The notes beneath the pieces were generated by a model, which saw only the letters and a program-made list of their open reading frames with translations, did no database searches and was not told the origin of the DNA. A program made the translations under genes and the position numbers. From Sphingomicrobium flavum (GTDB lineage: Bacteria; Pseudomonadota; Alphaproteobacteria; Sphingomonadales; Sphingomonadaceae), in assembly GCF_024721605.1 (NCBI RefSeq), contig NZ_CP102630.1:2275772-2339771 (forward strand): 64,000 nucleotides of DNA. Reading direction: 5' to 3'. Positions 40,372 through 50,473 of this stretch are shown here, in pieces (positions within the stretch are counted from its first letter, which is position 1; each line of letters starts with the position of its first letter).

Positions 40372-42362
40372 TCGATCACCACGCCGATCCAGAAGGTGCG
40401 CCCGCGCGCCCGTTCGCGCGCACCATCGGACTGGATGTCGCTCAAAATCTCGGCATCGGTCAGATTTTCGCCGCGCACTTCCAGCGCGAAACCCTTGGCC
40501 ACCGGCCAGCGGGCAGTGGCATCGACGCTGATCGCGGCGTCCAGCTCTTCCAGATTGGCAAGATCGTTGTGGCGCTTGCCATCGAGGCGGGCCGTCAGGC
40601 CGACCCGCCGCTCGCCATCGCGCCAGCCCAGGCTGAGCGATCCGCTATGCACCGGGCTTTGCGCCGGGCGATTGCCGTCAAAGGCCGCCGCATCGCCTGA
40701 CGTGACCAGGCGCGCATCGGCATAGCCGTAGAGCAGTCGCACATCGAACCGCTCGTCATACCATGCAGCATCGAACGTGATGCCACGGCTGGTGATGGCC
40801 TCAAGGTTGCGGCGCTGGGCATAGGTGCCGCCGCGCGCGACGAAACCGACGCCAGGAAATTGGCCGGGGCCCGCGCCAAGCGGGAGGTTGGCAATGGCCT
40901 GATCGAGCCGCTGGGCAAAGATGTTGGCCTTGATCCGAATGGGGCCGTTCCAGTGGATCCAGCCATCGACGCCATAGCTGGTCTCGGGACGCAGCGCTTC
41001 GTTGGCGGCGGTGGCATCGGCGCCGACGCGGAAGGGGCGATAGAGTTCGTTCAAGGTCGGCAGCCGCCAGCCGCGCGCGGCAGCCAGCGTCAGCGTGACG
41101 CGGTCGATGTCATGCTCGATCGCGGCGCGTGCGCTCCATTGCGTGCCGTCGCGCTCGTCGAATGTGCTGTCTTCAAGGCTGGCCCCATCGGCAAGCTGCT
41201 CGATCGTGCGAAAGCCGTCGGCCAGCCGCCAGAAATCGAGCCGCCCGTCGAGCGTGAAGCGCGTGACCGTGCTGCCAAGGTCGAGCCCGCTCATTAAGCT
41301 GGCGATCCGGCTATCGCCGCCGGCGCGGCGCTCGCGCGTGGGGGCGTCGTCCACAAAGAAGAAGCGTTCGGCAACACGCGCCTCGCTGCCGCGCCAGCCC
41401 GCGCCGACATGGCCGCCAACGCCCTCATCGCCCCAGCGCACCCGTCCTTCCGCGCCATAGCCTGTGGCGGGGACATCATATTGGTCAAGGACGATGCGGG
41501 TGGAGGCGCGCTCGTCATCCAATGCGGCGAAGCGGGTGTCGAACTGGCGATCCTGCCACCAGCCCACCAATTCGAAGGGCAGCGCGCCTTCGCGCTCGAC
41601 GAGGCGCAATGCAAGGTCGAGGCCCTTGGCCCGATTGTCGCTGCGGTCATAGCCGCGGTCGCGCTGGTCGTCGAACCAGGCCAGGCTGGCCTGCGCCTCG
41701 ATGCCCGCGACGGGCTGCACGATCCGCACGCGGGCGGAGGCCTGGTCGGTGCGCGCGGCACGGTCGGCGGGCCCGCGATCTTCCGCCACGACCGGGATGA
41801 AGCCATCGCCGCGCAGATAGCCTGCGGACAGTTGGACAAAACCCTTGCCCAGTGCGGTGCCCGCCACCAGCGATCCATCCACGCGCCCTTCGCCGCCAAC
41901 AGCAGCGCGCGCGGTGAAATCCTCCTCGAAGATCGTGTCGATGCGAATGGCGCCGGCAACGGCCCCCGGTTCCACTACGGGCCCGTAGGAAATGTCAAAC
42001 TGGTCGATCGAGGCGGGATCGAGCGCCGCGAGGTTGAGCCATCCGCCAAACGGGTCGGCCTGGGGCACGCCATCGACGCTCAGGGTCAGGCGGCTGGCAG
42101 CATTGCCGCCCAGCCCGCGCGCGGTGATGCCCTGCGATGTAGGATGGACCGAGCGGCTGTCGCTGCGGCGAAAAAGGCTGAGGTTGGGCATCAGCGTCAG
42201 CAATCCTTCGCTCCGTCCGCTGGCGACCGATTGCGGATCGGTGCCGTCAAAAACGATGGCGGAAGGGGGGATGTCAGCGCTTTCATCGAGCCCCCGCCCG
42301 GTAATCACGATGGGTTCCTGCGCATCCTGTGCGGCAAGGGCGAGCGCGAATGCGGCGATCAT
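40368..42362 (-). CDS. TonB-dependent outer-membrane receptor
   Basis: A 664-residue receptor. After a short signal (MIAAFALALAAQDA) come the TonB-box-like EPIVITGRG, the plug domain (SQGITARGLGGNAASRLTLS and VDGVPQADPFGGW) and a beta-barrel of about 22 strands ending GRTFWIGVVID. Such receptors import siderophores, vitamin B12 or large substrates with TonB energy; the ligand is not deducible. The ATG overlaps the stop of ygfZ (ATGA). Confidence 0.9.
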   Translation of the reverse strand: MIAAFALALAAQDAQEPIVITGRGLDESADIPPSAIVFDGTDPQSVASGRSEGLLTLMPNLSLFRRSDSRSVHPTSQGITARGLGGNAASRLTLSVDGVPQADPFGGWLNLAALDPASIDQFDISYGPVVEPGAVAGAIRIDTIFEEDFTARAAVGGEGRVDGSLVAGTALGKGFVQLSAGYLRGDGFIPVVAEDRGPADRAARTDQASARVRIVQPVAGIEAQASLAWFDDQRDRGYDRSDNRAKGLDLALRLVEREGALPFELVGWWQDRQFDTRFAALDDERASTRIVLDQYDVPATGYGAEGRVRWGDEGVGGHVGAGWRGSEARVAERFFFVDDAPTRERRAGGDSRIASLMSGLDLGSTVTRFTLDGRLDFWRLADGFRTIEQLADGASLEDSTFDERDGTQWSARAAIEHDIDRVTLTLAAARGWRLPTLNELYRPFRVGADATAANEALRPETSYGVDGWIHWNGPIRIKANIFAQRLDQAIANLPLGAGPGQFPGVGFVARGGTYAQRRNLEAITSRGITFDAAWYDERFDVRLLYGYADARLVTSGDAAAFDGNRPAQSPVHSGSLSLGWRDGERRVGLTARLDGKRHNDLANLEELDAAISVDATARWPVAKGFALEVRGENLTDAEILSDIQSDGARERARGRTFWIGVVID

Positions 42363-43051
42363 TTCTTTAGCGCAGCCTCGAGCCAGTTTGGCATGATCGC
42401 GCCTTCGGGCACGGCATCGATGCGGGCATGCACGATTGAAAGATCGAGATCGGGATGATGGGTCCTGGCCTTGTCATGGTCGCCATGCACGACGAACAGG
42501 CGGCGGTTGACCTTGTTCCGCCAGTTCATGCGGGCGGTGTTCTCCTGCCCGACATAGCAACCCTTGGCGAAGCTGACGCCGTTCAGCTCGGCAGCATTGG
42601 TTTCCAGCCAGAGGATATCCGCCAGTTCGGTGCGGCCCTCGCAGATGCCGAGCTTCAATCGGTGGGCGTCGTAGCCGGCTGCGGGTTCGCCCGGCTCGCC
42701 TAGCCAGCGGCGGCCCATGTCGGGATGGCGGGGGTCAGGGACGCCTTGATCGTCTTCAGGTGACCAATGGACGGCGAGGCTGTCGTCGCGCTCGATCGTG
42801 ATAGGACGGCGCAGGCGATAGAGGGCGAGGCGCCGGGCAAGATCGTCGGCAGCGTCGCTTTCGACGTCGAGCAGCAGATCGTCGCCATCGCGCCAGACGA
42901 AGAAATCGAACAGGCATTTGCCCTGCGGGGTCAGCAGCCCGGCCCAGACCGGCAGCTCGCCCGCGACATCATGGGTGACGAGGCCCTGGAGGAATTCGGT
43001 GACGCCCTCGCCGGACAGGCGGACGAGGCTGCGGTTGGAAAGCATGGACAT
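42359..43051 (-). CDS. ygfZ: YgfZ/GcvT-like folate-binding protein, iron-sulphur assembly
   Basis: A 230-residue protein of the YgfZ (IBA57) family, which uses folate to support maturation or repair of 4Fe-4S enzymes. The family signature KGCYVGQE is intact (KGCYVGQENTARM), with the preceding NAAELNGVSF and the front segment GVTEFLQGLVTHDV. Nearby aconitase and QueG are iron-sulphur clients in principle. The start is ATG 43051 or 43045. It lies divergent from pyrC across 41 bp and is coupled to the downstream TonB receptor. Confidence 0.94.
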   Translation of the reverse strand: MSMLSNRSLVRLSGEGVTEFLQGLVTHDVAGELPVWAGLLTPQGKCLFDFFVWRDGDDLLLDVESDAADDLARRLALYRLRRPITIERDDSLAVHWSPEDDQGVPDPRHPDMGRRWLGEPGEPAAGYDAHRLKLGICEGRTELADILWLETNAAELNGVSFAKGCYVGQENTARMNWRNKVNRRLFVVHGDHDKARTHHPDLDLSIVHARIDAVPEGAIMPNWLEAALKK

Positions 43052-43092
43052 GTCTGTTGAGCTAGGAAGCCCGTGGGCTTAAGGCAACCGCC

Positions 43093-44136
43093 ATGACCGC
43101 CGACACCATGCGCCTGACGATCCGCCGCCCCGATGACTGGCACCTGCATTTTCGCGATGGCGCGATGATGGAGGCGGTGGTGCCCTATACGGCGCGGCAG
43201 TTTGCGCGGGCCATCGTGATGCCCAATCTGAAGCCGCCGGTGACGACCGTGGAGGCGGCCCGGGCGTATCGTGAGCGCATCATCGCTGCGGTGCCGGCCG
43301 GCATGGACTTCACCCCGCTGATGACCTGCTACCTCACCGACAATATCGCTGCCGACGAAGTGGCGCGCGGCTTTGAAGAGGGCGTCTGGGTCGCGGCCAA
43401 GCTCTATCCTGCGGGCGCGACCACCAATAGCGATTCAGGTGTCACCGATGTCGCCAACCTCTATCCCGTGCTGCAGCGCATGGAAGCGATCGGTATGCCG
43501 CTGTGCGTTCATGGAGAGGTGACACACAGTGACGTCGATATCTTCGATCGCGAAGCGCGCTTTATCGACGAAGTGTTGATCCCGCTCTTGGCGCATTTCC
43601 CCGATCTCAAGATCATTTTCGAACATATCACCACCAAGGATGCCGCCGATTTCGTGATGGCAGCGCCGGCCAATGTCGCCGCGACGATCACCCCGCAGCA
43701 TCTGGTGCTGAACCGCAATGCCCTGTTCGAAGGCGGGCTTCGGCCGCATGCCTATTGCCTGCCGGTGGTGAAGCGTGAAGAGCACCGCCGCGCGGTGCGC
43801 CGGGCGGCGACCAGCGGCAGCCCCAAATTCTTTCTCGGCACCGACAGCGCGCCGCACGCCAGGGACGCCAAGGAATCCGATTGCGGCTGCGCGGGCATCT
43901 TCAACGCACCCTTCGCGCTGGAAGTTTATGCGACGGTGTTCGAGGAAGATGGCGTGCTCGACCGGCTGGAAGGCTTTGCCAGCGTGCATGGGCCGGCCTT
44001 TTACGACATGCCGTTGAATGAAGGCACGGTGACCTTGGAAAAGGCGCCTGTCGATGTGCCGGCTGAACTATCCGCAGGTGGCGACGTGATCGTGCCCTTC
44101 AGGGCCGGCGAAATGCTGAGCTGGCGCTTCGTCTAG
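43093..44136 (+). CDS. pyrC: Dihydroorotase, class II
   Basis: A 347-residue E. coli-type PyrC that closes carbamoyl-aspartate to dihydroorotate in pyrimidine synthesis. The binuclear zinc site is visible: His17 and His19 in [10 protein letters not shown], the carbamylated Lys103 in [13 protein letters not shown], and later CVHGEVT and ITPQHL histidines; the catalytic Asp lies in FLGTDSAPH. The length matches the family. The start may be Met6 instead of Met1. Confidence 0.97.
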   Translation: MTADTMRLTIRRPDDWHLHFRDGAMMEAVVPYTARQFARAIVMPNLKPPVTTVEAARAYRERIIAAVPAGMDFTPLMTCYLTDNIAADEVARGFEEGVWVAAKLYPAGATTNSDSGVTDVANLYPVLQRMEAIGMPLCVHGEVTHSDVDIFDREARFIDEVLIPLLAHFPDLKIIFEHITTKDAADFVMAAPANVAATITPQHLVLNRNALFEGGLRPHAYCLPVVKREEHRRAVRRAATSGSPKFFLGTDSAPHARDAKESDCGCAGIFNAPFALEVYATVFEEDGVLDRLEGFASVHGPAFYDMPLNEGTVTLEKAPVDVPAELSAGGDVIVPFRAGEMLSWRFV

Positions 44137-44138
44137 GC

Positions 44139-44894
44139 TCAGCAGGAGTCGATCCAGGGCGCTTCCTTGCTGCCCAGCACTTCCTTGAAGTGATTTTCGA
44201 CGTTGGCGTAGCATTCGCAGGCGCGATGCTCGAGCTCTTCGCGATCGGTGATGCGGATGACCCCGCGACGATAATCGATCATGCCTTCCTGTTGGAGTTG
44301 TCGCGCGACCGCGTTGATCGTGGTGCGCTGGACGCCGAGCAGTGCGGCGAGCGCATCCTGCGTCAATTCCAGCCGATCGCCCGAACGATCCTGCGCGGTC
44401 AGCAACCAGCGTGCGGCGCGTGCTTCGATCGGGTGGAAGGCGTTGCAGGCCACCGACTGCATGACCTGGGCGAGGAGATAGTCGGCATAGCGGCAATAGA
44501 GGTCGCGCACGAATCGGCTCTCGCGCTTCACTTCCTCGACGATGTTCATCGGGATCTTCATCGCCGCGCCCGCCACCTGTACTTCGGCGCGGGTGTAAGC
44601 GGGCAGATTGCCGCAACTGACGATGCCGCCAATCGCGCCCTCGCCGCCGATCGAGCCGACCTCGACCCGGCGATTGCCGTCAAGGTCGACCAGCAGTGAG
44701 ATCATGGTGGGGTTATAGGGGAAGAAGGTATGATCGACCTGCTGCCCTTCGGAAAAGAGAATATCTCCGACATCGAGCCGCACAAGGCTGGCATGATCCT
44801 CCAGTCGCTTCTGCAGATTTTCAGGCATCATTTCCAGCAAGCGGTTGCCGCTGAAACTCACGCCGTCATCCAGCGAAGGCGAATAGGGCATCAT
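44139..44894 (-). CDS. Crp/Fnr-family transcriptional regulator
   Basis: A 251-residue protein with an amino-terminal cyclic-nucleotide-binding-like beta barrel (VRLDVGDILFSEGQQVDHTF) and a C-terminal helix-turn-helix (LTQDALAALLGVQRTTINAVARQLQQ). Cysteines near the amino terminus needed for an Fnr iron-sulphur cluster are absent; the barrel also lacks the cAMP phosphate-binding signature of Crp, so the effector is unknown. The start ATG 44894 follows GGGAG. It ends three bases from pyrC, convergently. Confidence 0.87.
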   Translation of the reverse strand: MMPYSPSLDDGVSFSGNRLLEMMPENLQKRLEDHASLVRLDVGDILFSEGQQVDHTFFPYNPTMISLLVDLDGNRRVEVGSIGGEGAIGGIVSCGNLPAYTRAEVQVAGAAMKIPMNIVEEVKRESRFVRDLYCRYADYLLAQVMQSVACNAFHPIEARAARWLLTAQDRSGDRLELTQDALAALLGVQRTTINAVARQLQQEGMIDYRRGVIRITDREELEHRACECYANVENHFKEVLGSKEAPWIDSC

Positions 44895-44992
44895 CTGTCT
44901 CCCGGTTTTCAGGCTCAACGAGGCAGATTGGCAAAAGCTCCCCATTGAAGTGGGGGCAAAGCTTCGCTAAGTGCCGCGCCTAGCCAGGGCCT

Positions 44993-45084
44993 GGAGACGT
45001 GGGTGAGTGGCTGAAACCACCGGTTTGCTAAACCGGCGTGCGGGAAAACCCGTACCGAGGGTTCGAATCCCTCCGTCTCCGCCA
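44993..45084 (+). tRNA. tRNA-Ser (anticodon GCU, reads AGC/AGU)
   Basis: Acceptor arm GGAGACG pairs with CGTCTCC (45074-45080), discriminator G and encoded CCA follow. The anticodon stem CCGGT/ACCGG encloses TTGCTAA with anticodon GCT at 45027-45029. A long variable arm (TGCGGGAAAACCCGTA) marks a class II serine tRNA, and the T-loop is TTCGAAT. A terminator follows directly. Confidence 0.97.
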
Positions 45085-45091
45085 GCCCGTG

Positions 45092-45120
45092 AAAAAGCCG
45101 TCCCTTGGGGCGGCTTTTTT
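45092..45120. terminator. Intrinsic terminator between tRNA-Ser and the thiolase gene
   Basis: AAAAAGCCG pairs with CGGCTTTTT, with an inner TCCC/GGGG stem around TTG. The A-run on one side and the T-run on the other let it work in both directions, ending the tRNA and the convergent thiolase gene. Confidence 0.85.
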
Positions 45121-45127
45121 GTTGGGA

Positions 45128-46306
45128 TTAGAGCGCTTCGATGATGGTGGCGTTGGCGATGCCGCCGCCTTCGCACATGGTCTGCAGGCCATAGCGCCCG
45201 CCGCGGGCGCGCAGCGCATGGAGCAGCGTGGCCATCAGCTTGGTGCCCGACGCGCCGAGCGGATGGCCGAGCGCGATGGCACCGCCATGGACGTTGAGCC
45301 TGGCGGGATCGGCGCCTGTCTCCCTCAGCCAGGCCAGTGGCACGGTCGCGAAGGCTTCATTGACTTCATAAAGGTCGATGTCGTCATGGCGACGCCCAGC
45401 GCGCTCGAGGACCCTGGCCGTCGCGGACACGGGCTCCATCAGCATGATGACGGGATCGCCGGCGGTGACCGCAAGCGCATCGACGCGGGCAATGGGGGTG
45501 AGGTTGTGCGCCTTGAGCGCCCGCTCGCTCACCAGCAGGACGCCCGAGGCGCCGTCGCAAATCTGGCTGGCATTGCCGGCCGTGATGACCCCGCCAGCGG
45601 CAAGCGGTGCCAGGCTGGCGAGGCCTTCCATGCTGGCATCGCGCCGCACCCCTTCGTCGGCGACATGGCGGATAGCGTGGCCTTCCTTGTCGATCCCATC
45701 AAGCGGCAGGATTTCGGCATCGAACGCGCCCGCATCGGCGGCGGCGGCGGCCTTGCGGTGGCTGTCGAGCGCGAAGGCGTCGAGTGCTTCGCGGGTCATG
45801 GCGTAGCGGTCGGCGATCATCTGCGCGCCGGTAAATTGCGAGAATTGGTCGACCCCGAAGCGATCCTTGATCGCCTGGCTCCACGGCCCGGTGCCGAGGC
45901 CCGCCTGCATGGGCAGGAGGAAGGGGGTACCCATCGGCACGCGGGTCATGCTTTCAACGCCTGCGGCGATGACGATGTCCTGCGTCCCGCTCATGATCGC
46001 CTGCGCCGCGAAATGAAGCGATTGCTGGGAAGAGCCGCATTGGCGGTCGATGGTCACGGCCGGCACGCTTTGCGGCAGGCGCGAGGCGAGAACGCAGCTG
46101 CGCCCGACATGAAAACTTTGTTCGCCCACCTGGCTGACGCAGCCCATGATGACATCGTCGATCGCAGCAGGATCCACCCCGCTTTCATCGACCAGCGCAT
46201 CGAGGATGCGGGCGCCCAGATCGACCGGATGCCAGTCGCGCAGCGCGCCGCCGCGTTTGGCGCCAGCGGTCCGTTTGGCGGCGACGATATAGGCCGGTGA
46301 GGTCAT
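45128..46306 (-). CDS. Acetyl-CoA C-acyltransferase (thiolase)
   Basis: A 392-residue thiolase. The nucleophilic Cys90 lies in TIDRQCGSSQQSLHFAAQA, the His in NVHGGAIALGHPLGASGTKL, and the second Cys in MCEGGGIANATI. The FadA-like degradative thiolases fit best, but biosynthetic and steroid-type relatives share these motifs. There are no other beta-oxidation genes nearby, so the pathway is not apparent. A bidirectional terminator lies just past its stop, and the LOV gene is divergent 93 bp away. Confidence 0.93.
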   Translation of the reverse strand: MTSPAYIVAAKRTAGAKRGGALRDWHPVDLGARILDALVDESGVDPAAIDDVIMGCVSQVGEQSFHVGRSCVLASRLPQSVPAVTIDRQCGSSQQSLHFAAQAIMSGTQDIVIAAGVESMTRVPMGTPFLLPMQAGLGTGPWSQAIKDRFGVDQFSQFTGAQMIADRYAMTREALDAFALDSHRKAAAAADAGAFDAEILPLDGIDKEGHAIRHVADEGVRRDASMEGLASLAPLAAGGVITAGNASQICDGASGVLLVSERALKAHNLTPIARVDALAVTAGDPVIMLMEPVSATARVLERAGRRHDDIDLYEVNEAFATVPLAWLRETGADPARLNVHGGAIALGHPLGASGTKLMATLLHALRARGGRYGLQTMCEGGGIANATIIEAL

Positions 46307-46399
46307 GGCAGGGCGAGGTCCTTTCCAAAGGCATGGAACAGTGTCGGCCAGCCGACAGTTATTTTCCCGTCCAGCCCTTCATAGCAGAGGAAATCGGGC

Positions 46400-46960
46400 A
46401 TGCCACAGCCACCGCAGCCATTGCTCGATTATATCGAAGGGTCGAGGCTCGCACTGACATTGGCCGACCCCTCGCTAGAGGATACGCCGCTCATTCGCTG
46501 CAACGAGGCCTTCCTGGATTTGACGCAGCGCCCGCGCGAAGAGTTGATCGGCCGGAATTGCCGAGTGTTGCAACACGGCCATCACAAACAGCCGGCGCTG
46601 GACAAGATCCGTGCCTATCTTGCCTCGGACGACCAGCGTTCGCTGCGGGTGCAGCTGGTCAATTTCCGCGCTGACGGGACGCCGTTCATCAACATGCTGA
46701 CCCTCTCACGGGTCTGTGACGAGCGAGAGCGGACCTGTTATTTCTTTGCCAGCCAGTTCGATGTGAGTGCCTCCTCGGCCCAGTCGCTAACCGATTATGA
46801 GCGGCAATTGATGGACATGCTCGATCGTCCGCTCAGCCCGCGCAGAGATCATAATCTCTACATCTTGAGCTCGATCCAGATGGTGGCCGACGCCGCCGCC
46901 ACGGTCGCCAAGGCAAGGCTGACGATCGCCAATATCGAGGTCGATGACGGCCTGTTCTAA
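46400..46960 (+). CDS. Short LOV-domain blue-light photoreceptor protein
   Basis: A 186-residue protein. Residues about 15-125 match a flavin-binding LOV domain: LADPSLEDTPLIRCNEAFLD, the photo-adduct motif GRNCRVLQ with Cys54, NFRADGTPF, and ASQFDVS with the Gln that senses flavin N5. The usual Phe after NCR is Val. After it a helix of about 60 residues may signal by dimerisation. No output domain is fused. The large CheB-CheR-HWE kinase and a receiver follow on the same strand, so they may be partners. The start has GAGGAAAT in front. Photochemistry is inferred from motifs only. Confidence 0.82.
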   Translation: MPQPPQPLLDYIEGSRLALTLADPSLEDTPLIRCNEAFLDLTQRPREELIGRNCRVLQHGHHKQPALDKIRAYLASDDQRSLRVQLVNFRADGTPFINMLTLSRVCDERERTCYFFASQFDVSASSAQSLTDYERQLMDMLDRPLSPRRDHNLYILSSIQMVADAAATVAKARLTIANIEVDDGLF

Positions 46961-47002
46961 AGAGGACTGGAAAAAAGCATTTCGTGGCCGTATCAATGCG
47001 CC

Positions 47003-50000
47003 ATGGGCGATAGTCATGAAGAGTTGGCGCCCGCCAGTACGCGTGAAGAAGAGGGCAGGATTCCGATTGTCGGGATCGGTGCTTCGGCAGGGGGACTGGA
47101 AGCGCTGAGAGAAATGCTGGGGGCAGCGAACGGCCCGACCGGCATGGCGTTTGTCATCATCCAGCATCTGGACCCCAATCATAACAGCCTGATGGACCAG
47201 TTGCTGGCGCGCGAAACTTCGCTCAACGTGGCGCAGGTGAAGGGCGGCGAACTGCCTTTGCCAGACCATGTCTATATCATTCCCCCGGGTCACAATCTGG
47301 CGCTGATCGACGGTCAGCTGCAATTGCGCGATTTCGAACGGCCACGCGGGATGCGCCGCCCGATCGACGATTTCTTTGAAACATTGGCGGAAGATCATGA
47401 AACGCAGGCAGCCTGTGTCATCATGTCGGGCACGGGCGCCGACGGGGCCGTCGGCCTGCGCGCCATCAAGGAGCATGGCGGTATCGCGATCGCGCAGGAG
47501 CCGACCAGCGCGCGCTATGACGGGATGCCGCTTGCGGCCGTGGCCACCGGCCAGATCGACTTTATCTGCGAACCTGCCGAAATCATCAGCACGTTGCACG
47601 ACTATTTCTCGCGCCGGTTGGGCGCCGATGGCATTGGCGAGGAAGCCGCCAAGGTCGCGCACAATATCGACCAGTTGTGCGAAGTGCTGCGCAACGCCGT
47701 GGGGCATGATTTTTCGGGCTATAAGCGCTCCACGCTAGAACGGCGGATTGAGCGCCGCATGCAGGTCTTGGGGATCGAAAAGGGCGATCATTATCTGGCG
47801 CGCATCCGCAAGGATCAGGACGAGTGCGAAAATCTGTTTCGCGATCTTCTGATCAACGTCACCCGTTTCTTCCGTGACCGCGAATATTTCGAAGTGCTGC
47901 GCGATGAGGTGATCGCGCCCTTGGTCGCCGACCATCGCGAAAGCGATGAAGAGTTGCGGATCTGGATTCCCGGCTGTTCGAGCGGCGAAGAAGCCTACAC
48001 CATCGCCATGATCGTCGCCGACGAAATGCGCGAGGCCAAGGCCGACTTCCCGGTGCAGATCTTCGCCACCGACATTGACGAGCAGATGCTGAACCTGGCG
48101 CGCGAGGCGAATTACCCGCCTGCCGCCTTGGTCGACATGCCGAGCCGCTATCGTGATCGATATATCGAAACGCGGGGCGACCACGTATCGGTCTCGCCCG
48201 CTGTGCGCGACATGGTGCGGGTATCCAATCACAGCATCATCAAGGATGCACCTTTTTCGCGGCTCGACCTGGTGTGCTGTCGCAACCTGCTCATTTATTT
48301 CGGCGATCGGCTGCAGCAGTCGGTCATTCCGCTGCTGCATTATTCGATCCTTGATGGCGGATACCTCATGCTGGGGCCGTCCGAATCGATCGGGCGTTTC
48401 GACAATCTGTTCGAACCGGTGGATCACAAGGCCAAGATCTTCCGTCGCCTGCCGGGGCGGGCGCATTATCCGGTCGAGTTGCAGGCTGCGGCGCCACGTC
48501 GAAAGCGGCAAGTGCCGGCTACCGCGTCGGCACGCCGCCAGGCGGTCGACTGGAGCGTCAATGTCGGGCTCAAGCGGCTGATCGATCGCTACGCGCCGGC
48601 TTCGATGGTGCTCGATCATGATGGCGAGATCCTGGCCTCCTATGGGCGGCTGTCGCGCTATTTTGAATTTCCCGCCACTCGCGTGGGCAAGGTGAGCGCC
48701 GCCGCACTGGCGCGCCCCGGGCTGCGCGAGGTGATGCTTCCGCTGCTGCGCCAGATCCGCTCCGAGCGCGTGCGCACCGCCGTGCGCGATGTCGAGGTGA
48801 AGAGCGAATTCGGCATCCAGAAGATCAATATCATTGCCGATCCGCTACCCGACGAGCAGATCTTGATCGTGTTGCGCGAGACGGCCGAATTCCAGGCCGT
48901 GCTTGATGAAGACATGGTCGAGATGGGGCCAAACGACGGGCAGGTCGAATTGCTCGAGGATGAGCTTCGGCTGGCACGCCACCGGCTGCGCTGCACCGTC
49001 GAGGAACTGGAAACAGTCAACGAGGAACTGAAAAGTTCCAACGAAGAAATGATGTCGATGAACGAAGAGCTTCAGTCGACCAATGAGGAGCTGACCACGG
49101 TCAATGACGAGCTGAAGTCCAAGGTGGACCAGCTGACCGTGGCCAATGCCGATCTCAAGAATTTCTTCGATTCCACCCAGCTGGCGGTCGTGGTGCTCGA
49201 TAGCAACCTGGCGGTACGCAGCTTCACCGAGGCAGCCACCAGCATCTTCCCACTGAAGCCGGGCGATCGCGGGCGCGGGCTGGACGAAATGACCAGCTTT
49301 CTGACGGACGAGCAGTATCTCGACGATGCGCGAACCATCATCACTGGTGGTCTGGCCGTCGAACGCAAGGCGACGACCCGCGACGGTCGGATATTGCTGT
49401 ATCGCGTGATGCCCTATCGCGTGATGGACGGCTCGGTCAGCGGCGCGACCCTGGTCTTCACCGACATTACCAAGGCTGCAGCGCTCGAGGTCGAACTAGC
49501 CAATGAGCGCGAGCGGTTGAAGCTGGCATTGGAAGTGTCGGGCATCGGGGTGTGGGAATATTTCGTGGAGGAAGACCGCGCCGTGCTCGACGGGCGGGCC
49601 GAGCGTCTGTTCTTTCTGGAGAGCGCCGCCTCGCATGATGTCGGGCAGATCATGAACGAGATCGATGGCGAGGATCGCAAGAAGGTGGACATGGAATTGC
49701 GCCGCGCCATTTCGGGCGAAGCGGATTATGACACGACGTTCCGCGTCAATAGCGGCGAGGGTCAGCAGCGCGTGCTGCGCGGGCTTGGCCGCGTGGTGCA
49801 GGGCAGCAAGCCGACCCGGCTGATCGGGGTCAATTTCGACATCACCTCCGAAGTCGAGACGCTGGCAATGCGCGAACTGATGCTGCGCGAGATGAACCAC
49901 CGGGTGAAGAACCTGTTCGCCATCATCGGCGGAATGGTCAGCCTGGCCGCGCGCGAAGAGACCGACCCCGAGCGGATGGCGCACACGCTGCGCGACCGGA

Positions 50001-50473
50001 TCGCCGCGCTGGGCCGTGCGCATTCGCTGTCGACCAGCAAGGATAGCGACGAAGGCAGCGATCTTGGCGCGCTCGTGAAGGCAGCGCTGAGCCCCTATGA
50101 CGATCATCCCTCGGTCAGCCTTGAGGGTGATGCAGTCGCGATCGTCCCGTCCTGCGTGTCCAGTCTGGCGCTGATCTTCCACGAATGGGCGACCAACAGC
50201 GTCAAATATGGCGCGCTTGGCGATCAGACGGCGCAGCTCAGCGTGCGCTGGACCGACCAGGATGATGGCGGCGCGCTGATCGACTGGTCCGAAGAATTTT
50301 CCCAAGCGCGGAACAGTGTGAAGGGTGAAGGGTTTGGTAGCACATTGGTCGCTGCTTCCGCCAAGCAACTCGGTGCGCGGGTCGAGCAGCACGGGGATGA
50401 GAGGGGTTTCCGATTAACGCTCAATCTACCGCCCAACTGCCGGATGCCGAAAGCCGTAGAATCCTCGTCGTAG
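47003..50473 (+). CDS. CheB-CheR-PAS-HWE sensor histidine kinase
   Basis: A 1156-residue multi-domain protein. The CheB-like methylesterase (25-205) keeps the catalytic triad: Ser28 in GIGASAGG, His55 in IIQHLDPNH and Asp147 in GTGADG. A CheR-like methyltransferase (about 215-480) has RIWIPGCSSGEEAYT. A coiled coil (about 645-715, rich in NEEL repeats) links to two PAS domains (about 720-830 and 845-950). The HWE/HisKA_2 kinase has REMNHRVKNLFAI with His966. No receiver is fused, but one follows in the next gene. Such hybrids are thought to integrate signalling rather than act in chemotaxis. The overlap with the receiver gene is 61 bp. Confidence 0.93.
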   Translation: MGDSHEELAPASTREEEGRIPIVGIGASAGGLEALREMLGAANGPTGMAFVIIQHLDPNHNSLMDQLLARETSLNVAQVKGGELPLPDHVYIIPPGHNLALIDGQLQLRDFERPRGMRRPIDDFFETLAEDHETQAACVIMSGTGADGAVGLRAIKEHGGIAIAQEPTSARYDGMPLAAVATGQIDFICEPAEIISTLHDYFSRRLGADGIGEEAAKVAHNIDQLCEVLRNAVGHDFSGYKRSTLERRIERRMQVLGIEKGDHYLARIRKDQDECENLFRDLLINVTRFFRDREYFEVLRDEVIAPLVADHRESDEELRIWIPGCSSGEEAYTIAMIVADEMREAKADFPVQIFATDIDEQMLNLAREANYPPAALVDMPSRYRDRYIETRGDHVSVSPAVRDMVRVSNHSIIKDAPFSRLDLVCCRNLLIYFGDRLQQSVIPLLHYSILDGGYLMLGPSESIGRFDNLFEPVDHKAKIFRRLPGRAHYPVELQAAAPRRKRQVPATASARRQAVDWSVNVGLKRLIDRYAPASMVLDHDGEILASYGRLSRYFEFPATRVGKVSAAALARPGLREVMLPLLRQIRSERVRTAVRDVEVKSEFGIQKINIIADPLPDEQILIVLRETAEFQAVLDEDMVEMGPNDGQVELLEDELRLARHRLRCTVEELETVNEELKSSNEEMMSMNEELQSTNEELTTVNDELKSKVDQLTVANADLKNFFDSTQLAVVVLDSNLAVRSFTEAATSIFPLKPGDRGRGLDEMTSFLTDEQYLDDARTIITGGLAVERKATTRDGRILLYRVMPYRVMDGSVSGATLVFTDITKAAALEVELANERERLKLALEVSGIGVWEYFVEEDRAVLDGRAERLFFLESAASHDVGQIMNEIDGEDRKKVDMELRRAISGEADYDTTFRVNSGEGQQRVLRGLGRVVQGSKPTRLIGVNFDITSEVETLAMRELMLREMNHRVKNLFAIIGGMVSLAAREETDPERMAHTLRDRIAALGRAHSLSTSKDSDEGSDLGALVKAALSPYDDHPSVSLEGDAVAIVPSCVSSLALIFHEWATNSVKYGALGDQTAQLSVRWTDQDDGGALIDWSEEFSQARNSVKGEGFGSTLVAASAKQLGARVEQHGDERGFRLTLNLPPNCRMPKAVESSS

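Noticed and set aside
44993..45120. tRNA-Ser as an integration site for a mobile element
   Set aside because: No integrase gene or repeated tRNA 3' end is seen; the tRNA is followed directly by its terminator and a housekeeping-type gene.
45038..46300. Plus-strand open frame of 420 codons across tRNA-Ser and the thiolase
   Set aside because: It begins inside the tRNA and runs antisense to the thiolase.
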